Part shown: in pieces, positions 59,170 through 64,000 of the stretch | Layout of the letters: every line of letters starts with the position of its first letter | Position numbering within the stretch: the stretch's first letter is position 1 | Assembly: GCA_036841525.1 (NCBI GenBank) | Contig: DAITVZ010000018.1 | Location: 5,343 to 69,342 of the forward strand | Direction: 5' to 3' | DNA: 64,000 nt | From: JAAYEA01 sp012689325 | GTDB lineage: Bacteria; Chloroflexota; Anaerolineae; JAAYEA01 | The notes under the pieces: model-generated | Database searches by the model: none | Told to the model about the DNA's origin: nothing | What the model saw: only the letters and a program-made list of their open reading frames with translations | Translations under genes and position numbers: made by a program

Positions 59170-59283
59170 GTGAGGAACTGGAAAGCCTGGTATGTCAAAG
59201 CGCTCTACGTCTTGCTTACGGTGGGGGCCATGATCGTCGCCAGCGGCGCGCCCGCCGGACCCGGCGGCAGCAACGGCGGCTAN
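59170..59283 (+). CDS. Short secreted-looking peptide, copy 1 (37 codons)
   Basis: A GTG start with a strong Shine-Dalgarno (GAGGAGG, 6 nt upstream) opens a 37-codon frame. It starts M-R-N-W-K-A-W-Y-V and ends A-P-A-G-P-G-G-S-N-G-G. A basic/aromatic start and a hydrophobic stretch (L-Y-V-L-L-T-V-G-A-M-I-V-A) resemble a signal peptide, with A-P-A as a possible cleavage site that would release G-P-G-G-S-N-G-G. The third base of the stop codon (TA-N) is lost in the assembly gap. The same peptide recurs at 59473-59586. Confidence 0.8.
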
Positions 59284-59382
59284 NNNNNNNNNNNNNNNNN
59301 NNNNNNNNNNNNNNNNNNNNNNNNNNNNNNNNNNNNNNNNNNNNNNNNNNNNNNNNNNNNNNNNNNNNNNNNNNNNNNNNNN
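59283..59382. other. 100-N scaffold gap inside the peptide array
   Basis: Exactly 100 N bases, the usual size for a gap of unknown length. The 55 nt before the gap (59228-59282) and the 55 nt after it (59383-59437) are identical, which suggests an assembly break in a repeat. Confidence 0.95.
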
Positions 59383-59438
59383 CCATGATCGTCGCCAGCG
59401 GCGCGCCCGCCGGACCCGGCGGCAGCAACGGCGGCTAA
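59383..59438 (+). CDS. Peptide copy 2, 5' end lost in the gap
   Basis: The frame A-M-I-V-A-S-G-A-P-A-G-P-G-G-S-N-G-G then TAA is the tail of the same peptide; its start lies in the gap. Because the 55 nt are identical to the end of copy 1, this could be the same gene counted twice by the scaffolder. Confidence 0.5.
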
Positions 59439-59472
59439 TCTTTTGCACCACGAACATACCAAGGAGGTCGCG

Positions 59473-59586
59473 ATGAAGAACTGGAAAGCCTGGTACGTGC
59501 GAGCGGTTTACGTTCTGTTGACCATCGGAGCCATGATCGTCGCCAGCGGCGCGCCCGCCGGACCCGGCGGCAGCAACGGCGGCTAG
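59473..59586 (+). CDS. Short secreted-looking peptide, copy 3 (37 aa)
   Basis: A complete 37-aa gene: ATG at 59473 with AAGGAGG upstream and TAG at 59584-59586. It differs from copy 1 only at conservative sites in the N-terminal half (M-K-N-W-K-A-W-Y-V-R-A-V) and is identical in the C-terminal half, including 56 nt of DNA. The N-terminal DNA has many synonymous changes between copies, which shows selection on the peptide. I know of no named family. Confidence 0.85.
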   Translation: MKNWKAWYVRAVYVLLTIGAMIVASGAPAGPGGSNGG

Positions 59587-59620
59587 TGCTAGCGAGCGCG
59601 TCTCGCTTGAGGCTCCCCGA

Positions 59621-60181
59621 ATGATTCTTCTCTTGGCTCTGATCCTTGCCGTCATCGTGGGACTGGTCCGGGGCGGATCGTGGGAGCGGCTTGGCAATCT
59701 AGACATAAAGCAAGGTGGCCTGGCCCTCATCGCCGTCCTGATCCAATCCGCCCTCATCTATGGCCCATGGCTAGATAGAGACTCGACGAGAAGCATCGCC
59801 ATCGGGCTGATGCTTCTTTCATATCTCCCGCTGATCGTTTTTGTGGCGCTGAATCGCCGGCTGGCTGGCCTCAAGGTGGCCGGGTTGGGGTTGCTGATGA
59901 ACCTGGCCGTCATCGCGGCGAACGGAGGCTATATGCCCACCTCGCCCGAGGCCCTGCAGCGGCTGGGGTACGAACCCGGCTCCATCGTCGTCGGCCAGCG
60001 ATTCGCCCGCAGCAAGGATATGGTCCTGGAGCGCCAGGATACGCGGCTATGGTGCCTCTCCGATATCCTGGTCACCCCCGCCTTTTTGCCATGGCGGTTC
60101 GTCTACAGTTTGGGAGACGTGGTGCTGGCCGGAGGGGCGTTCATCCTGGTGCAAAAGGCCATGCTGGACATCGATTCATAA
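59621..60181 (+). CDS. DUF5317 membrane protein
   Basis: A 186-aa protein with about five hydrophobic helices, starting M-I-L-L-L-A-L-I-L-A-V-I-V-G-L-V-R-G-G. The motif N-G-G-Y-M-P-T-S-P-E-A-L (near residue 105) and the C-terminal segment W-C-L-S-D-I-L are typical of DUF5317. It lies 34 nt after the last peptide gene, so it may be co-transcribed. Function unknown. Confidence 0.8.
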   Translation: MILLLALILAVIVGLVRGGSWERLGNLDIKQGGLALIAVLIQSALIYGPWLDRDSTRSIAIGLMLLSYLPLIVFVALNRRLAGLKVAGLGLLMNLAVIAANGGYMPTSPEALQRLGYEPGSIVVGQRFARSKDMVLERQDTRLWCLSDILVTPAFLPWRFVYSLGDVVLAGGAFILVQKAMLDIDS

Positions 60182-60242
60182 GGGCTCAAGCCCGTTTATC
60201 CGTTCATTTTATGCCATCATTCTGGTAGGGAGGGGAAGATCC

Positions 60243-60512
60243 ATGTCCAAGGAAGCGGTACAGGCCATCATGGGGACGGCCATCATCGACAAAGAGTTCT
60301 CGCGCGACTTGCTCAACGCCAGGCGGGAACGCGCCATCGCTCGGTTCGAGCTCACGCCGGAGGAGAGGCGCGCTGTCTCGGGCATCAAGGCGGAGACGCT
60401 GGAGCAGTTCGCCCGGCAACTGGATAGCTGGCTGCTATCCAAGGAACAAGAGGTCGCCTTTGTGCATCCCGCCTTTTTCCGCCTCAAGCCAGCGCCAGCT
60501 CTGTCGTCCTAA
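60243..60512 (+). CDS. Small RiPP-precursor-like protein (Os1348/Franean1_4349, NHLP-clan type)
   Basis: An 89-aa protein: A-V-Q-A-I-M-G-T-A-I-I-D-K-E-F-S-R-D-L-L, then F-E-L-T-P-E-E-R-R-A-V, then L-E-Q-F-A-R-Q-L-D. This helical pattern matches small Os1348-type or Franean1_4349-type proteins that belong to the nitrile-hydratase-leader clan. Many are RiPP precursors or relatives. The C-terminal part has no Cys or Ser/Thr-rich core, so a modified product is not obvious. The start follows GGGAGGGGAAG. Confidence 0.6.
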   Translation: MSKEAVQAIMGTAIIDKEFSRDLLNARRERAIARFELTPEERRAVSGIKAETLEQFARQLDSWLLSKEQEVAFVHPAFFRLKPAPALSS

Positions 60513-60537
60513 CCTTTCTGTCCAAGCGAGACTCGAT

Positions 60538-60912
60538 ATGCCCAAGAGGGTATTGGTTGTAGATAACGATCCTACTTTGGTCAGGCTGTGCAAACTGGTT
60601 CTGGAGCGCGAGGGCTATCTGGTGTTGGGCGCCTTCAGCGGCGCGCAGTGCCTGGACAGCCTGGCGCGCTATCCGGTGGACCTCATCCTGCTCGATCCTC
60701 TGCTCGAGGACACGGAGGGATGGGAGCTGCTGGACCGCATCGGCGCCGACTCGCGCTGGGCCAGCATCCCGGTCGTGGCCGTCACCAACGCGTTCCTGCG
60801 GCCCAAGAGCCCCAACCACACGCCCCGGCAGCGGTTGGCCGGGTATCTGCGCAAGCCTTTCCAGATTAGCAACCTATTGGAGCAGGTGCGACTGGGCGTC
60901 GCACGCGCCTGA
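60538..60912 (+). CDS. Single-domain response regulator
   Basis: A 124-aa receiver domain with no output domain. M-P-K-R-V-L-V-V-D-N-D-P has the acidic pocket, L-I-L-L-D-P carries the phosphorylatable Asp (residue 53) and the Lys is in L-R-K-P-F. The TTG-rich longer frame upstream is a shadow. It lies 25 nt after the RiPP-like gene. No histidine kinase is in the window. Confidence 0.88.
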   Translation: MPKRVLVVDNDPTLVRLCKLVLEREGYLVLGAFSGAQCLDSLARYPVDLILLDPLLEDTEGWELLDRIGADSRWASIPVVAVTNAFLRPKSPNHTPRQRLAGYLRKPFQISNLLEQVRLGVARA

Positions 60913-60962
60913 TCGTCGCCGGAGGCCCCCTGGGGGCATCGGCGCGACGGGCGGCGCACTGC

Positions 60963-61001
60963 AAAAAAAGAGGGAAGCCCGCCGAAGCGGCTTCCCTCTT
61001 T
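60963..61001 (-). terminator. Terminator of the rplJL transcript
   Basis: A 13-bp perfect stem (60967-60979 / 60989-61001) with a 9-nt loop is followed on the minus strand by seven T residues. It lies 30 nt after the rplL stop. Confidence 0.93.
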
Positions 61002-61030
61002 CGTTCTGCTTGCGTGGGTGCGAAGCGAAC

Positions 61031-61411
61031 CTACTTGACCTGCACCTTGGCGCCGGCTTCCTCGAGCTTTTTCTTGCCGTTCTCGGCCTCTTCCTTGCTC
61101 ACGGCCTTGAGGATGGTGCTTGGAGCGCCGTCGACGACTTCCTTGGCCTCGCGGAGGCCCAGCGTGGTGATCTCGCGCACGGCCTTGATGACCTTGATCT
61201 TTTCCGCGCCGACATCCTGGAGGACCACGTCGAACTCGGTCTGCTCTTCCACTTCCGCGGCGGCTTCCTGAGCCACGGCGACGGGGGCAGCGGCCACGGC
61301 GACGGGGGCGGCGGCGCTCACGCCGAACCGCTCTTCCAGGGCCTTAACCAGCTCGGCCAGCTCCAAAACGGTCATGGACTCGATGGCCGCGATCAGTTCC
61401 TGCTTGTTCAT
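61031..61411 (-). CDS. rplL: Ribosomal protein L7/L12
   Basis: A 126-aa stalk protein. The N-terminal dimer domain L-E-L-A-E-L-V-K-A-L-E-E-R-F-G-V, an Ala-rich hinge, and the C-terminal domain K-I-K-V-I-K-A-V-R-E-I-T-T-L-G-L-R-E-A-K are standard. The ATG follows AAGGAGATC. Confidence 0.97.
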   Translation of the reverse strand: MNKQELIAAIESMTVLELAELVKALEERFGVSAAAPVAVAAAPVAVAQEAAAEVEEQTEFDVVLQDVGAEKIKVIKAVREITTLGLREAKEVVDGAPSTILKAVSKEEAENGKKKLEEAGAKVQVK

Positions 61412-61470
61412 GAGTTAGATCTCCTTTTTGCACTCGTGCGTAAATAATCCAGAGGCTTGGGCCGAAACGC

Positions 61471-62004
61471 CTAGCCTTCCGCTTCCTGCAACTGCCGACG
61501 ACGGGCATCCAGCACGTTGACCAAGCTGCGCGAGACGCCGCCCAAAACCGTGACCAGGCCCGTGATCGGAGCCTGAATGCCGCCCAAGACCCTGCCCAGC
61601 AGGACTTCCCGCGACGGCAGATCCGCCAAAGACCCGACCTGCTCCGCCGAAATGGTCTGCTTGCCGAGCACGCCCGCCTTGATCACGAACCGCTGCTCGT
61701 TCTTGGCGTACGCCACCAGCGCCTTGGCCGCCGCCGCCACGTCCTGCTTGGACACGGCGATGGCATTGGCCTCCTGCCAAAGCGTCTCGGGCGTGGTCAC
61801 GCCCAACCGGCTCAGCGCCAGCCTGGCCAGGGTGTTCTTGACCACGTGCATCTCCACCCCGAGCGGCCGCAACTGGTTGCGCAGCGCCGTCATCTCGGCC
61901 ATCTTGAGGCCCTGGTATCCGGCCACCACCGAAATGTGGGCATCGGCGAGCATGTCCTTGTACTGCTCCAGCAACTGATCCTTCTTTTCCTTGGTAACTG
62001 CCAA
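61471..62004 (-). CDS. rplJ: Ribosomal protein L10
   Basis: A 177-aa stalk base protein. I chose the TTG at 62004, giving M-A-V-T-K-E-K-K, because the perfect GGAGGTGA lies 4-6 nt upstream. A GTG at 62013 lies inside that Shine-Dalgarno. The segments V-V-A-G-Y-Q-G-L and H-V-V-K-N-T-L-A are typical. L10 normally binds the leader upstream (62075-62190) to limit its own synthesis. Confidence 0.96.
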   Translation of the reverse strand: MAVTKEKKDQLLEQYKDMLADAHISVVAGYQGLKMAEMTALRNQLRPLGVEMHVVKNTLARLALSRLGVTTPETLWQEANAIAVSKQDVAAAAKALVAYAKNEQRFVIKAGVLGKQTISAEQVGSLADLPSREVLLGRVLGGIQAPITGLVTVLGGVSRSLVNVLDARRRQLQEAEG

Positions 62005-62039
62005 ACGACTCACCTCCCCTCGAACTCGAGCTCGCTCAA

Positions 62040-62074
62040 TAAAAAAAGTCTTTGCGCCTGCCGACGCAAAGACT
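62040..62074 (-). terminator. Attenuator hairpin before rplJ
   Basis: On the minus strand AGTCTTTGCG pairs with CGCAAAGACT and is followed by seven to eight T residues. The loop TCGGCAGG is perfectly complementary to CCTGCCGA in the upstream L10 leader (minus strand, about 62116-62109). Confidence 0.85.
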
Positions 62075-62175
62075 CTGGTTACTTGGGTAACCTGGTGGTC
62101 CTTTTGCCTCGGCAGGTGAGGGCTGTGTGCCCATTAAGCGTCGAACGCCCCTGCTGTCTTGAGCAAAAACCTATG
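62075..62175 (-). promoter_or_regulatory. L10 leader RNA
   Basis: Between rplA and rplJ the minus strand has GACAGCAGGGGCG, TTAATGGGC, then CACCTGCCGAGGCAAAAGG. This is the conserved order of the L10-leader element that L10/L12 binds. It lies directly before the attenuator. Confidence 0.85.
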
Positions 62176-62190
62176 CGGTTATCGCTAGGA

Positions 62191-62907
62191 TCAGGCCGCG
62201 GGCCGCAGCGCCTCCGTCTGCGCGATGTCCATCTTGATGCCAGGGCCCATGGTGGAGGTCAGCACGACCTTGCGGACGTACTGGCCCTTGGCGCCGCTGG
62301 GGCGGGCCCGCTCGATGGTATCCATGACCGAGGTCAGGTTGGCCATCAGTTGGTCCTCGGTAAAGCTGGCCTTGCCGATGGCGATGTGCAGGTTGGAGGT
62401 GCGGTCCACGCGGAACTCGACGCGCCCCTGCCTCGCTTCCTGGATCACCCGCGGCAGGTCGTCGGGCTGCACGATGGTGCCGGCCTTGGGGTTCGGCATC
62501 AGGCCGCGCCGGCCCAAGAAACGTCCCAACCGCCCGATTTTGCCCATGACCTGGGGGGTAGCGATGGCCACGTCGAAATCGTACCAGTCCTGCTGGATCT
62601 TTTCGACGAACTCGTCCACGCCCACGTAATCCGCGCCCGCTTCCTGAGCGAGCCTGGCGCCTTCGCCCTCGGCAAAGACCAGGATGCGGACCGCTTTGCC
62701 GGACCCGGCGGGCAGATTCGCCACGCCGCGGACCTGCTGATCCGCATGGCGCGGGTCCACGCCCAGGCGCAGGTGCAACTCGACCGTCTCATCGAACTTG
62801 GCGTAGGCCGTCTTTTTGACCAGCGCTACGGCCTCTGCTGGGGTGTACAGCTTTTCGCCTTCCACCAATTCCCTTGCGCTTGCGTACTTTTTACCGCGTT
62901 TGGCCAT
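62191..62907 (-). CDS. rplA: Ribosomal protein L1
   Basis: A 238-aa protein with the L1 signature G-R-R-G-L-M-P-N-P-K-A-G-T near residue 130 and the start M-A-K-R-G-K-K-Y. AAGGAGAGATTC precedes the ATG. Confidence 0.97.
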   Translation of the reverse strand: MAKRGKKYASARELVEGEKLYTPAEAVALVKKTAYAKFDETVELHLRLGVDPRHADQQVRGVANLPAGSGKAVRILVFAEGEGARLAQEAGADYVGVDEFVEKIQQDWYDFDVAIATPQVMGKIGRLGRFLGRRGLMPNPKAGTIVQPDDLPRVIQEARQGRVEFRVDRTSNLHIAIGKASFTEDQLMANLTSVMDTIERARPSGAKGQYVRKVVLTSTMGPGIKMDIAQTEALRPAA

Positions 62908-62965
62908 GAATCTCTCCTTGTGGTATTAACGGGCCAAGCCCTCCCACTGATTTAGGATCGCTCGA

Positions 62966-63388
62966 TCAGTCGGCGATCCGGATACCCATGCTGCGAGCGG
63001 CCCCCTCGATGATGCGCATCGCGCCTTCCACGTCCAGCGCGTTGAGATCGGGCATCTTGAGCTCGGCGATCTCACGCAGTTGCTGGCGGGTCACCTGCCC
63101 GACGATCTCTTTGCGAGGGTTGCCGGACGCCTTTTCGACGCCAGCGGCCCGCTTGAGCAGGTCGGCAGCCGGGGGGGTCTTGGTGACAAAGGTGAACGAG
63201 CGATCGGCATAGACCGTGATCTCGGCCGGGATGACCAGGCCGGTCTGGGCTGCGGTGCGCGCGTTATACTCTTTGCAGAAGGCCATGATGTTGACGCCAT
63301 GCTGGCCCAAGGCGGGGCCCACGGGCGGCGCAGGCGTCGCCTTGCCGGCCACGATGTTCACCCTGACGATCGCTTTGATCTTTTTCAT
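62966..63388 (-). CDS. rplK: Ribosomal protein L11
   Basis: A 140-aa protein. The ATG at 63388 (M-K-K-I-K-A-I-V-R-V) has CGGAGGA at good spacing; a TTG nine bases further upstream is also in frame but less likely. P-A-P-P-V-G-P-A-L-G-Q-H-G-V-N is the L11 signature. Confidence 0.97.
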   Translation of the reverse strand: MKKIKAIVRVNIVAGKATPAPPVGPALGQHGVNIMAFCKEYNARTAAQTGLVIPAEITVYADRSFTFVTKTPPAADLLKRAAGVEKASGNPRKEIVGQVTRQQLREIAELKMPDLNALDVEGAMRIIEGAARSMGIRIAD

Positions 63389-63427
63389 GAAAACCAATCC
63401 TCCGTTTTAAGGCACTGCTGCAGACAT

Positions 63428-64000
63428 CTAGGATTCCGAAACCTGCAGAAAGTCCAGCTCGACCGGCGTCTCTCGCCCAAAGAAGGAGACCAGGACGCGC
63501 ACCTTGCCTTTTTCCGAATCCACGAGGTCCACCGTGCCCATAAAGTCCGCGAACGGCCCATCGATGATGCGTACGGCCTGCCCCTCGCGAAAGCTGACCT
63601 TGATCTTGGGCGCTTCCACTTCCATGCGCTTAAAGATCTTGTCCATCTCTTCCTGGCGCAGGGGGCTGGGCTTGTTGCCGGAGCCCACGAATCCCGTGAC
63701 GCCGGGGGTGTTGCGCACGACGTACCAGGAATCGTCGGTCAGGAGCATGTGCACCAGGACATAGCCAGGAAAGACGCGGCGTCGCACCGTGCGCCGATGG
63801 CCATCCTTGATCTCCACTTCCTCTTCGGTGGGAACCACTATCTGGAAGATCTGATCCTGCATGCCCATGGACTCGATGCGCTGCATCAAGTTCTTTTGCA
63901 CCTTGTTCTCATAGCCGGAATAGCTATGAATCACGTACCACTCGCCCTCGCGGTCCTCATCCGTGCCCTCTGCAGGGGTAGGGGCCTCGAGCTCGTCCTC
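63428..64000 (-). CDS. nusG: Transcription antitermination factor NusG, 5' end outside window
   Basis: NGN domain (E-W-Y-V-I-H-S-Y-S-G-Y-E-N-K) and KOW domain (V-R-I-I-D-G-P-F-A-D-F-M-G-T-V) are both present. The frame continues upstream of the NGN into an acidic stretch (E-D-E-L-E-A-P-T-P-A-E-G) and runs off the window, so this NusG has an N-terminal extension and its start is not visible. The order nusG-rplK-rplA-rplJ-rplL is standard. Confidence 0.95.
   Translation of the reverse strand, partial: EDELEAPTPAEGTDEDREGEWYVIHSYSGYENKVQKNLMQRIESMGMQDQIFQIVVPTEEEVEIKDGHRRTVRRRVFPGYVLVHMLLTDDSWYVVRNTPGVTGFVGSGNKPSPLRQEEMDKIFKRMEVEAPKIKVSFREGQAVRIIDGPFADFMGTVDLVDSEKGKVRVLVSFFGRETPVELDFLQVSES

Overview
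The window is high-GC bacterial DNA (sampled lines mostly 65-73% GC). It reads as a chromosome fragment, probably a scaffold from a metagenome or draft assembly, of a Chloroflexota member close to Anaerolineae. That placement is an inference from several traits: a secreted protein with (T/P)-rich spacers and a short hydrophobic C-terminal tail, a zinc-ribbon protein with repeated P-D-W-L modules, a MutL/DUF6754-type membrane operon, and a MalT-like/BTAD hybrid regulator. There are no rRNA or tRNA genes, no CRISPR array and no insertion sequence.

Layout. 1-6750 (+): a purine operon, purB(partial)-C-E-F-D-M-N, mostly with overlapping or very close genes, ending in tandem palindromes. 6826-9305 (-): two permeases of an oligopeptide/oligosaccharide ABC importer behind a strong promoter and a long, hairpin-containing leader. 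9400-12280: dnaK (-) divergent from hsp20 (+) around a long inverted repeat. 12443-22714 (+): map, then a carbohydrate-degradation cluster (GH2, esterase-like hydrolase, URO-D family protein, GH42, GH38-like). 22724-30291 (+): a Crp/Fnr regulator and a redox or nitric-oxide stress island (two ferredoxins, flavodiiron protein, methyltransferase, CopD-like membrane protein, Hcp, DUF438/hemerythrin/PAS protein, cupin). A perfect CRP-type site lies at about -41.5 of the first promoter of the island.

30353-38000 (mostly -): kinase-like phosphotransferase, histidine phosphatase, a low-GC stand-alone SRA-like modified-base reader, DUF5655, a sialidase-fold protein, alanine dehydrogenase, a sugar nucleotidyltransferase, gatA and gatC. 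38132-46961 (-): an eight-gene operon with one promoter that encodes a MutL-like ATPase, its partner, membrane proteins, a zinc-ribbon/PDWL protein, DUF6754 and HEAT repeats. 46979-49734 (-): a large secreted DNRLRE/CBM9-like protein. 49795-55556: corA, a GT4 glycosyltransferase, ccmC-ccmD-like genes, DUF2085, a TagO/WecA-type transferase and upp.

55763-60912 (+) is the most unusual region. A 1069-aa MalT-like ATPase with TPRs and a C-terminal SARP/BTAD DNA-binding module is followed by three helically phased direct repeats. These lie just upstream of tandem 37-codon genes for near-identical secreted-looking peptides. A 100-N scaffold gap sits inside the peptide array. DUF5317, a RiPP-precursor-like small protein and a receiver-only response regulator follow. 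I propose this as a candidate peptide-signalling or peptide-product system. 60963-64000 (-) is the conserved nusG-rplK-rplA-rplJ-rplL block with an L10 leader and attenuator.
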